DNA from: Lachnospiraceae bacterium
Lineage (GTDB): Bacteria; Bacillota; Clostridia; Lachnospirales; Lachnospiraceae
Reading direction: 5' to 3'
DNA: 64,000 nucleotides
NCBI GenBank assembly: GCA_014804755.1
Contig: JAAUZE010000010.1
Span: forward strand, 1-64,000
The translations under genes and the position numbers were made by a program. Below the pieces are notes generated by a model that worked only from the letters and a program-made list of their open reading frames with translations, did not search any database and was not told where the DNA came from. Shown here one piece after another: positions 24,273 to 31,492 of the stretch. Position 1 is the stretch's first letter, and every line of letters starts with the position of its first letter.

Positions 24273-25841
24273 TTACAGACGCAGAACTTCCGCTCCGATC
24301 TCCTGTATAAACGCCTCATCATGCTCGATCAAAAGCATCGTCGGGCGATAAGTCTTGATCAGTGCCTCCAACTGCATTCTGGAAAATACGTCAATAAAAT
24401 TCAACGGTTCATCCCAGATATAAAGATGCGCCTGTTCACAGAGACTTCCCGCCAGAAGTACTTTCTTTTTCTGCCCTTCACTGTAGCTTTCCATCGGTTT
24501 TTCAAATTGTACCCGCTCAAAATCCAGTTTACGCAGCAGCGCAAACAGCAATGGCTCAGAAATTTTTCTCTTTTCGGCATATTCTCTGATACTACCCCGT
24601 AAAAACGATGTATCCTGCGACACATATGAAACAATGAAACCAGCCGGCACACGCAGTTCTCCTGACGTGATTTGCGGCGCTTCTTCTGTGCCTGTACCGC
24701 ACTGTGTATCCCCAGTCTCTATTTCTTTGTCTGCTGCTGTCTGTGCGAGGATTGCACGGATAATACTTGATTTTCCGGCGCCGTTTCTGCCTTGTATTGC
24801 CAGACATTGCCCATCCCCGAGCCGAAAACACACTCCTTCAAAAAGTGGTTTTGCAGGTTCCGCGGAATAACAAAGAGCAAGATCCCTCGCTTCGATCAGC
24901 ACGCTTTTATGATAATGCAAGGGCTTTAATTTCAAGTTTTCCGCCGTCTCAATATTTTTCAAAAGCCGGGATTTCTCCTCAATCGCATTTTCCTGCCGAC
25001 GCTCTAAATTCTTACGTCTCTGCTGCATGCGCTTGGATTTCATGCCAATATAGGATCTCGTGTTTTTAAAACGATCAGGCTCCTTCACCGGATCGAATCC
25101 GATCTTTGTCGCTTCGACCTTATCCGCCCATAGCGCCGTACGTCGCGCGGCTGCCTGTAATCTGCCGATTTCTTTTTTTAATTTTTCATTTTCGGCCAGT
25201 TCGAACGCGTCCCGCTTTTCTTTGTTCTCCCACCAGCTTGAAAAATTTCCCCTCTCCACTTCCATGCTGTTCTTATTGATGACAAGCACATGATCAATAC
25301 ACGCATCCAGAAAGCGGCGGTCATGCGAAACAAGGATAAATCCACTTTTGCGGCTCAAATAATCACGCACCACCTCACGCGCCTGTATGTCTAAATGGTT
25401 TGTCGGCTCATCAATGAGCAGAAAGTGATTTTCCTGTGAAAAAAGCAGTGCCAACATAAGCTTTGTCTGCTCGCCCTTGCTTAACTGCCCAAACGGACGG
25501 TATAATACTTCCGCATCCAGCTTCACCTGCTCTAACTCGCATAAAACCCGCCAAAGCTCACATTCCGGCGAAAGCTCATAGAGCACGTCAACCGCATTTT
25601 GAAGGTCGTATTCCGCGCGTAATCGATACGGAAAATAATCGAACACGATGTTGGTTCTGATGCTTCCCTCATATTCCAGTTCCGCCAAGAGCAGCCTCAA
25701 AAACGTCGTCTTCCCGCGTCCGTTTCGTCCGATCAGTCCGAGTCTCCAATCCGTATCGATCTGAAAGGATACGTCCTCAAAAATATTGTCATAGCTTCCC
25801 TCATAGCAAAATGTTACATGATTTACCGATATTTGTGCCAT
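24273..25841 (-). CDS. ABC-F protein, Lsa-like (probable ribosome protection)
   Basis: A 522-residue protein with two ABC ATPase domains and no membrane segment. The first domain has GRNGRGKTT (about 38-46), QLSKGEQTK and LLIDEPTNHLD; the second has GRNGAGKSS, SYSEGQKKK and LYIWDEPLNFIDVF, with a basic linker between them. The pattern closely follows Lsa(A)-type ABC-F proteins, which free ribosomes from lincosamides, pleuromutilins and streptogramin A. Drug range cannot be read here, and a housekeeping ABC-F role remains possible. ATG 25841 has AAGGAGG 7 nt upstream; the ATG at 25847 overlaps that site. The 5' leader has features of attenuation. Confidence 0.85.
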   Translation of the reverse strand: MAQISVNHVTFCYEGSYDNIFEDVSFQIDTDWRLGLIGRNGRGKTTFLRLLLAELEYEGSIRTNIVFDYFPYRLRAEYDLQNAVDVLYELSPECELWRVLCELEQVKLDAEVLYRPFGQLSKGEQTKLMLALLFSQENHFLLIDEPTNHLDIQAREVVRDYLSRKSGFILVSHDRRFLDACIDHVLVINKNSMEVERGNFSSWWENKEKRDAFELAENEKLKKEIGRLQAAARRTALWADKVEATKIGFDPVKEPDRFKNTRSYIGMKSKRMQQRRKNLERRQENAIEEKSRLLKNIETAENLKLKPLHYHKSVLIEARDLALCYSAEPAKPLFEGVCFRLGDGQCLAIQGRNGAGKSSIIRAILAQTAADKEIETGDTQCGTGTEEAPQITSGELRVPAGFIVSYVSQDTSFLRGSIREYAEKRKISEPLLFALLRKLDFERVQFEKPMESYSEGQKKKVLLAGSLCEQAHLYIWDEPLNFIDVFSRMQLEALIKTYRPTMLLIEHDEAFIQEIGAEVLRL

Positions 25842-25923
25842 TTTCATTCCTCCTTATGACAGGCCGCCATGCTTTATTAAACTCATACTCTCCTTCTGCA
25901 TCTTTTCTTTGATAAAAAGCAAC

Positions 25924-25951
25924 AAAAAAAGAACACAGTCCTACTGCGTTC
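25924..25951 (-). terminator. attenuator terminator before the ABC-F gene
   Basis: Minus-strand stem GAACGCAGT / ACTGTGTTC with a 3-nt loop, followed by seven T residues. It stands about 85 nt before the ABC-F start and after the leader ORF, so transcription should end early unless the hairpin is prevented. Confidence 0.8.
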
Positions 25952-26094
25952 CTTCATCATCTAAGACAAAAGAAAATCCGCAAAGCGTCTTTTCTTATGA
26001 TCTCACATATATTGTCTCAAGCATTCGGCAGCTTTCCTGTAAATACGACACAGCGCGCAAAATCTTACTGGCTCCGTGCCACCCTATTCGGTTC

Positions 26095-26118
26095 TTATCT
26101 ACAGAAATAATATTGCAT
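26095..26118 (-). CDS. seven-residue leader peptide MQYYFCR
   Basis: ATG at 26116-26118 followed by six codons and TAA, giving MQYYFCR. An AAGGAG site (26127-26132) stands 8 nt upstream, and the promoter start would be about 50 nt upstream. Short leader ORFs of this kind sense drug-stalled ribosomes upstream of several ABC-F and erm resistance genes (family knowledge). The coding assignment is an inference from the site and position. Confidence 0.55.
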   Translation of the reverse strand: MQYYFCR

Positions 26119-26175
26119 GCTTCCTGCTCCTTGTTGCCGACTGCCGCATCAGCCGGAGTTACCGTTATCTTTTAT

Positions 26176-26204
26176 AACATAGCATAGTCTTTCGATACTG
26201 TCAA
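26176..26204 (-). promoter_or_regulatory. promoter of the ABC-F leader
   Basis: Perfect minus-strand -35 TTGACA (26199-26204), 17-bp spacer, -10 TATGTT (26176-26181). Transcription should start near 26169 and run through the leader ORF and attenuator. Confidence 0.75.
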
Positions 26205-26237
26205 GAAGGATGATTCCTTGCAGGGATGAACCGTTAC

Positions 26238-26894
26238 TTATTGGGAATCATCCTCTTTCTCCGTCTGCTTATAGGTTACTGCACCCTCCTCTTTCTCGAT
26301 CTCGCGAAAGAACGGAACCGCATATCCCGAGATCGTAAGACAGATGCATGCCGGACCGATCAGCGCACCGATAAATATCGTTGTCCAGTTAAAAAAGATC
26401 AGCACAACCTCTACAAACAGGATAAAAAACAGGCTCAGTGTCCGCACAAAATAGCGTGTTGCTATGTCCGCGGAATTCTTGATGGTACGAAACAGCGTGT
26501 TCTCATAACGGGCAGAAAGCGGAAACGCATAGACAAATCCCATCATAAAGACAAACAGCGCAATGATACCGAAGATCAACGGCATCATTGGATTTTCCTC
26601 ATTCCTCTGAAACATCTGAAAGTCAAAGTTGACGACCTCCATGCACATGATAAACAGACACCCAAGCGGAATACCGTTTCTCAGGTTTGCTCTGAATGCC
26701 TTCACAAACTGATGCGCTACGTAACCCTCAGACTCATCGACCATCTTCATCGTAACGGAAAACACCGCAATCGTTGACGGTCCGATCGTAATGATCGGAA
26801 TACTGAATACCAGCCACAACACACTCAGCTTCACCATATCCCAAAAACGGGAAATAAAGCGGTAAAGAGCACCCTCCGGACTAAAAAAACTCAT
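26238..26894 (-). CDS. DUF624 (YesL-like) membrane protein
   Basis: A 218-residue protein with about five membrane segments, of the DUF624/YesL family regularly found in YesMN-LplBC sugar loci. The N-terminal pattern FISRFWDMVKLSVLWLVFSIPIITIGPS is characteristic; the function is not established. The start at 26894 follows GAGGAG and gives the usual family length. It is the last gene after the permeases and binding protein, behind a small hairpin that may lower its expression. Confidence 0.8.
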   Translation of the reverse strand: MSFFSPEGALYRFISRFWDMVKLSVLWLVFSIPIITIGPSTIAVFSVTMKMVDESEGYVAHQFVKAFRANLRNGIPLGCLFIMCMEVVNFDFQMFQRNEENPMMPLIFGIIALFVFMMGFVYAFPLSARYENTLFRTIKNSADIATRYFVRTLSLFFILFVEVVLIFFNWTTIFIGALIGPACICLTISGYAVPFFREIEKEEGAVTYKQTEKEDDSQ

Positions 26895-26919
26895 AGTACA
26901 CTCCTCGTAAGACAGGGAA

Positions 26920-26941
26920 AGGCTGTCCCTTAGAACAGCCT
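26920..26941 (-). terminator. weak intercistronic hairpin between binding protein and DUF624 genes
   Basis: Minus-strand stem AGGCTGT / ACAGCCT with a short T-run TTT behind it. It may partly stop transcription or protect the 3' end of the binding-protein mRNA. Confidence 0.45.
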
Positions 26942-27010
26942 CCCCCCCATATTCATAACAACCGCACGGTCGCAAAGCGCCGTTTTCTATCATTCTTTTA
27001 CGCGTAGCAC

Positions 27011-28693
27011 TTATTTTAATTCCTGCTCGCACGCATATCTGATCGCGGACTGCTCCAAAGACAAATCCAAACAATCCTGATAACCGTATGCATTTGCCTG
27101 CTCAATCATTTCAGCTACGATCTGATCATATTCCGCGTCATCCTTTGCGTAAATCGCACGCCATGAGTAGGTTACGATCACATCGGTTACCGCCTCCCAT
27201 TTCGTCTTCATCTCGCCTTCCAGCTTGTTTTGCTGATAAGTGGAAATCGGGGTGACTAAATAAATGCCTCTGCCTTCCATGTATTCCTGCTTATTGGTCG
27301 CTCCGGTATAATCTCTCCAATCCTGCTCAATTTCCGATTTTGCCGGAATCTGATAGGACGGCCATGTCTGATAATCATATTTATCACCGTTCGAATCCAG
27401 GTTCTCCGCACTCAGCGTCCATGTTGTATTATTGAACGCAAACGCACCGTCATTAAACGTACCGGTTCCCTCATAATCGCCGATCATCATCGTCTCGCGA
27501 TCCAAATATGCCTGTTCACCAAACTCGGTAAAGTAGGGATGACCATCCTCATCATAGTCCCAGCAAAGTCCCTGCGGTCCATAGTTATAGGTCATCGTTC
27601 CTTCCGGCGTGTAAAACCAGTTAATGATCTCCATACATAACTCAGGATACTCCGTATTCGCACCGATCGCCCATACTCTGTTGCCTCCGAGCGTGCTCAA
27701 ACCGGATACGATCGGTCTTGCGTCAAGCGGTGCACACGGGAGCATCTGCCTATTGTCCTCCACATGATTCTCATTGTAGATCATGCTTCCGCTGTAATCG
27801 AAAATAGACATGAAATATCCGCTGGCAAGCAGCTTCTGCTTCATTTCCTCATAGGTATTCGTCATCGAGTTCGGATCGATCAGACCTCTCTGATTTAATT
27901 TGTTGAAGAATTTTAAGCAGGTCATATACGGACCGCCTTCTTCCAACGCACCATAAAACTCTCCGTTCTCCTGATTGTAAAGACCCAGCTGGAAGTCGCC
28001 CTCATAACCATAGTACGCACTTGCCATGGATTTTACATACATAACCATCGTTCCGTCCCAATCCGGCCAAAGACCGATCGCATACGTCTCCTTGCCGTTA
28101 TCGTCAGTCGGTGCAAGTTCTTTCATAGCCGTAAGAACCTCTACCAGATCATCCAGCGTATGGAACTCCGGATAGCCAAGCTCTTTATACAGATCCCAGC
28201 GTAAATCCCATGTGTAAATGAACTTGTCAATATCCTCTGTGGAAGTCGCAAGGTTATGGCCGATCCCATAAATGGTACCGCCATTCATATTACGGTTCGT
28301 CTCTAACGCGTTCTGGCAGTGCTCCTCAATATAAGGACCATACTCATGAAGCAGGTCGTCCGCCTCCCAATCATAGAGCAGTCCGGCATTGACCGCATTC
28401 TGATAGTCGCCGCCGACAGAGCCGAATACAATGATATCTCCTAAGTTGCCGCTCTCCATACGTGTCTCAAACACACCATCCTGATCCGGCACAACATTGA
28501 CAATGACATTAAACTTCTCTAAGTAGATTTGTGCCGACCATCCGGTCTGTTCACCGGAAAAGTTTGCAAGCTGGGAATAAATCGTGAGCGTGATCGGTTT
28601 ATCCTTCCCTTTCCCGCCGCAGCCTGCAACAGTGGACATCAGCATAACGCAGGCTAATGTCAGCACTGTGATCTTCTTTAACATCTTTTTCAT
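27011..28693 (-). CDS. extracellular solute-binding lipoprotein of a sugar ABC transporter
   Basis: A 560-residue family 1-type solute-binding protein. Basic start, hydrophobic segment and lipobox STVAGC (Cys25) predict a lipoprotein on the outer face of the membrane. It lies directly downstream of the two permease genes, so it is the cognate binding subunit of this importer. It is paralogous to the protein encoded at 19256-21082. The ligand is unknown; context suggests an oligosaccharide. A strong AAGGAGG site precedes the ATG. No ATP-binding subunit is encoded nearby, as usual for LplABC-type systems that share an MsmX-like ATPase. Confidence 0.87.
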   Translation of the reverse strand: MKKMLKKITVLTLACVMLMSTVAGCGGKGKDKPITLTIYSQLANFSGEQTGWSAQIYLEKFNVIVNVVPDQDGVFETRMESGNLGDIIVFGSVGGDYQNAVNAGLLYDWEADDLLHEYGPYIEEHCQNALETNRNMNGGTIYGIGHNLATSTEDIDKFIYTWDLRWDLYKELGYPEFHTLDDLVEVLTAMKELAPTDDNGKETYAIGLWPDWDGTMVMYVKSMASAYYGYEGDFQLGLYNQENGEFYGALEEGGPYMTCLKFFNKLNQRGLIDPNSMTNTYEEMKQKLLASGYFMSIFDYSGSMIYNENHVEDNRQMLPCAPLDARPIVSGLSTLGGNRVWAIGANTEYPELCMEIINWFYTPEGTMTYNYGPQGLCWDYDEDGHPYFTEFGEQAYLDRETMMIGDYEGTGTFNDGAFAFNNTTWTLSAENLDSNGDKYDYQTWPSYQIPAKSEIEQDWRDYTGATNKQEYMEGRGIYLVTPISTYQQNKLEGEMKTKWEAVTDVIVTYSWRAIYAKDDAEYDQIVAEMIEQANAYGYQDCLDLSLEQSAIRYACEQELK

Positions 28694-28800
28694 TTTTTAT
28701 CCTCCTTTTTTGTGTTATTTGTATCCAAGAGGAAACCGCCTTTGATCCGTTTCCCCATAACACCAACACCATACAGACTGATCCGTTTCTGTGCGCATCC

Positions 28801-29766
28801 TTAACCTTTCACCGCGCCGAGCATAATGCCCTTCTCAAAATAGCGCTGCATGAACGGATAAACAAGCAGGATCGGAATAATGGAGGTCATCGCCACCGTA
28901 TACTTGATGACCTTATTATTCAGCATTTCCGCCGCTGCCGCCGCTGCCGCTGAATCGCCCGAATTCATCGCCGCGCCGATATTTGTTGCCTGATTCAGGT
29001 AGTTATACAGTAAGTGCTGCAGCGTATACAGCTTCGGCGTATTCTGCATCAGGATCAGGGAATCCGTAAAGGAGTTCCAATGTCCTACCGCGCCGAATAT
29101 CGCGATGGTTGCCAGGATCGGACGGCTGAGCGGCCAGACAATCTTCCAGAACACGGTCAGATACCCTGCTCCGTCCATAAACGCGCTTTCTTCCAGCTCT
29201 CCGGGAATGGATTCAATATATGTTTTTACCAAAATGATATTGTACGGTGCTACGATGCCGGGAATGATATAGGCAACAAAATGGTCGGTCAGGCCAAGCA
29301 TATTCATGTTCATATACCAAGGAATAATACCCGCGTTAAAATACATCGTGATGATCAGGAAACGATACCACAGCTTTCTGTGCCACATTTCTTCCTGTGT
29401 CACCAAATACCCGATAAAACCTGTTGCCAATACCATTAACGCCGTACCAATCAAGGTTCTGGTAATCGATACACCGAAGGCCCGGAATACATCATCTACT
29501 TTCAGAATATCTAAATAATTCTTAAGCGTTACGCCGATCGGATAAAAGAGTACTTCTCCTCTCGTAACCGCACTGCGGCTTGAGATCGTATTAATGAAAA
29601 TATAGTAGAACGGGAAAATACAGCTTATCGTAAAAATTCCGAAGAAGCCATAATTTAAGATATTGAAAATAATGTCCCCGGCGGTCAGCTTATATTTTCT
29701 TTTATGTTTTTTCTCGTATGCTTTTTCTGCTTTCGCATCCAGCTTTTCCTGCTTTGTCATCGCCAT
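28801..29766 (-). CDS. sugar ABC transporter permease, LplC/YtcP type
   Basis: A 321-residue inner-membrane permease of the CUT1 group with six expected helices after a lysine-rich N-terminus. The EAA loop that contacts the ATPase is ELEESAFMDGAGYLTVFWKI. The C-terminal FEKGIMLGAVKG is the hallmark of LplC/YtcP permeases. The ATG at 29766 follows GGAGG (9 nt) and leaves a 13-nt gap from the partner permease gene. An in-frame start at 29787 lacks a site. Confidence 0.9.
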   Translation of the reverse strand: MAMTKQEKLDAKAEKAYEKKHKRKYKLTAGDIIFNILNYGFFGIFTISCIFPFYYIFINTISSRSAVTRGEVLFYPIGVTLKNYLDILKVDDVFRAFGVSITRTLIGTALMVLATGFIGYLVTQEEMWHRKLWYRFLIITMYFNAGIIPWYMNMNMLGLTDHFVAYIIPGIVAPYNIILVKTYIESIPGELEESAFMDGAGYLTVFWKIVWPLSRPILATIAIFGAVGHWNSFTDSLILMQNTPKLYTLQHLLYNYLNQATNIGAAMNSGDSAAAAAAAEMLNNKVIKYTVAMTSIIPILLVYPFMQRYFEKGIMLGAVKG

Positions 29767-29779
29767 AGTCCGCCACCTC

Positions 29780-31243
29780 CTACACAATATTTTCGCCGCG
29801 GACGGACTTCGCTACTCTGTTCGCAACAAAGAGCAGAACGACCGCGATAATGGATTTCATCATACCGACAACCGTTGAGAGTGGAATGTCTCCGTTTCCG
29901 ATACCCAGGTTGTATACATAAAGGTCAAGGACCTCCAAAGAATACTTATTCTGCGCATTCGTAAACACGAGATACTGATCCATACCGTTGCTTAAGATAC
30001 CTGCAATCGACATGATGAGCATAACCGTATAAGTGGGAAGCAGACCGGGCAGCGTGATGTGCCACATCCGTTGGAAGCGCCCCGCACCATCCACGGTCGC
30101 CGCTTCATAAAGCTGCTGATCGATTCCGGCAATTCCGGATATGTAGATGATCGCGCTCCAGCCAACGCCCTTCCATGTTCCCCATGCCAGCATCTTTAAC
30201 CACATATGGGAATTTCCACCCAAATAATTGTCGGTGGCATTGACGCCAAAGCTCTGAAGCAGGGTATTAATAAATCCGTCCGTATTAAACATGGCAAATG
30301 CAATCGCATAGATCAATACCCAGCTGATAAAATTCGGGATCGTCGTAAAGGTCTGTACAAACCGACGATATCTCGTGCTCTTCATCTCGGCAAGGAAGAT
30401 CGCAAACACCATCGGCAGCCAGCTTGTCAAAAGCCCGAGACCACTCATGGCAAGCGTATTTTTCATAACGGTTAACAACCGCTTCGTATACGCTTCATTT
30501 TGAAACAGAACCTTAAACCACTTAAGACCGACAAAATTGTCCCAGCCGATTTCACCGCCCGCCGTATAATCAAAGAATGCATATCTCCACGAAAACAGCG
30601 GCAGATAGGAAAACGCAAAGCAAAGAACAAGGAACGGCATGATCATCAAAAAGAGCTTATACTTTGATTCGATCACAAAATGTTCGTCCTTATCCGCCTT
30701 GGGAACTAAGATCATAACCGCAATGGATAATAGTAAAACTGCCATACCAATTACGATATAAATCCATACCGCAGTCGGAAATTTCATGGTGATCTTACTC
30801 ATATCCGCGGAATCGAGCATCAGAAAATAAAATACCAGAATCAGAACCGAGCCGATAAGCTGCGCCGCACCCCCGGCAACGGCAATGATATTGCCCAGAT
30901 TTTTTAATTTGCGGTTACCGGCAGACATACAGCCCGCCGCAGCCGCAGCCGCAATGCCAAGCACCAATAACACACAGGCTATATACAGCATCACAAACAA
31001 TCCCTGACTGATCCAGCCCACGCGGAACGCACGGTTTAAGCCGTTCGTCAGACTTCCATAGGATACGGCACAAGTAAACAGGGATGCCGTTCCGCTTACC
31101 TTCGCCTGCCCTGCACTTGTGATCATCAGCGCAGGATTAATTGCAGGGAAGAACAATAGAACCGCAGATAATACCATCAGAATCCGAAGCGGAATATACA
31201 GTTTATTTGCGGTCTGCTCTCTTGGGGATAACTCCTCTTTCAT
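29780..31243 (-). CDS. sugar ABC transporter permease, LplB type, with extra N-terminal membrane domain
   Basis: A 487-residue permease. The C-terminal 300 residues match LplB-type CUT1 permeases (PFLVLCFAFSYLPLFSWRYA, then the EAA loop YEAATVDGAGRFQRMWHI). The first 180 residues hold about four more membrane segments not found in ordinary LplB (about 300 residues). The ATG follows GGGAGG. It is first in the importer operon and has a hairpin-rich leader upstream. Confidence 0.88.
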   Translation of the reverse strand: MKEELSPREQTANKLYIPLRILMVLSAVLLFFPAINPALMITSAGQAKVSGTASLFTCAVSYGSLTNGLNRAFRVGWISQGLFVMLYIACVLLVLGIAAAAAAGCMSAGNRKLKNLGNIIAVAGGAAQLIGSVLILVFYFLMLDSADMSKITMKFPTAVWIYIVIGMAVLLLSIAVMILVPKADKDEHFVIESKYKLFLMIMPFLVLCFAFSYLPLFSWRYAFFDYTAGGEIGWDNFVGLKWFKVLFQNEAYTKRLLTVMKNTLAMSGLGLLTSWLPMVFAIFLAEMKSTRYRRFVQTFTTIPNFISWVLIYAIAFAMFNTDGFINTLLQSFGVNATDNYLGGNSHMWLKMLAWGTWKGVGWSAIIYISGIAGIDQQLYEAATVDGAGRFQRMWHITLPGLLPTYTVMLIMSIAGILSNGMDQYLVFTNAQNKYSLEVLDLYVYNLGIGNGDIPLSTVVGMMKSIIAVVLLFVANRVAKSVRGENIV

Positions 31244-31270
31244 TTTTTACCTCCCTCATCATCTTTTTAC

Positions 31271-31347
31271 AGAGTACATGTACTCTTGTACACGTACTCT
31301 TTTGGAGCACAATGCTCTAAAAAAGACTGCAACGCATTCTTTTGCAG
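31271..31347. repeat. cluster of short hairpins in the importer operon leader
   Basis: Three neighbouring dyads: the 16-bp perfect palindrome AGAGTACATGTACTCT (31271-31286) with a partial second copy ACGTACTCT behind it, GAGCACAATGCTC (31305-31317), and CTGCAA / TTGCAG (around 31327-31346). They fill the leader between the surface-protein terminator and the permease start. The GTAC palindrome could be an operator; the others look like RNA hairpins. Confidence 0.5.
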
Positions 31348-31443
31348 ACTACTCCATATATAAAAATATTATAAAGAAAATCATTTTGTTAAGATACGGT
31401 CAATACTTGATAAAAAATACATTACTTTTTAGAAAACATAAAT

Positions 31444-31472
31444 AAGGCAGAGCCCATAACAGGCTCTGCCTT
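31444..31472 (-). terminator. terminator after the surface-protein gene
   Basis: 11-bp perfect stem AAGGCAGAGCC / GGCTCTGCCTT with a 7-nt loop, 20 bp after the stop of the surface-protein gene. Its own T-run is weak on the minus strand; it may work in both directions. Confidence 0.7.
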
Positions 31473-31492
31473 TTCAATGTGTTAGAAATCAA

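Larger units (their letters stand above)
25842..26237 (-). other. regulatory leader of the ABC-F gene
   Basis: A roughly 330-nt untranslated leader, longer than needed for a promoter. In transcription order it holds a consensus promoter, a strong ribosome binding site with a seven-codon ORF, and a stretch with several hairpins (one around 25962-25995). A terminator and the ABC-F ribosome binding site follow. CTGTGT at 26048-26053 repeats the core of the terminator's 3' arm and could pair with the 5' arm as an antiterminator. No other gene is seen in this gap. Confidence 0.65.

Noticed and set aside
26074-26085. AGGGTGGCACGG in the ABC-F leader resembles the conserved T-box sequence
   Set aside because: It is only about 85 nt after the transcription start, too close for a stem I with specifier loop, and about 120 nt before the terminator instead of next to it. 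A leader peptide explains the region better.
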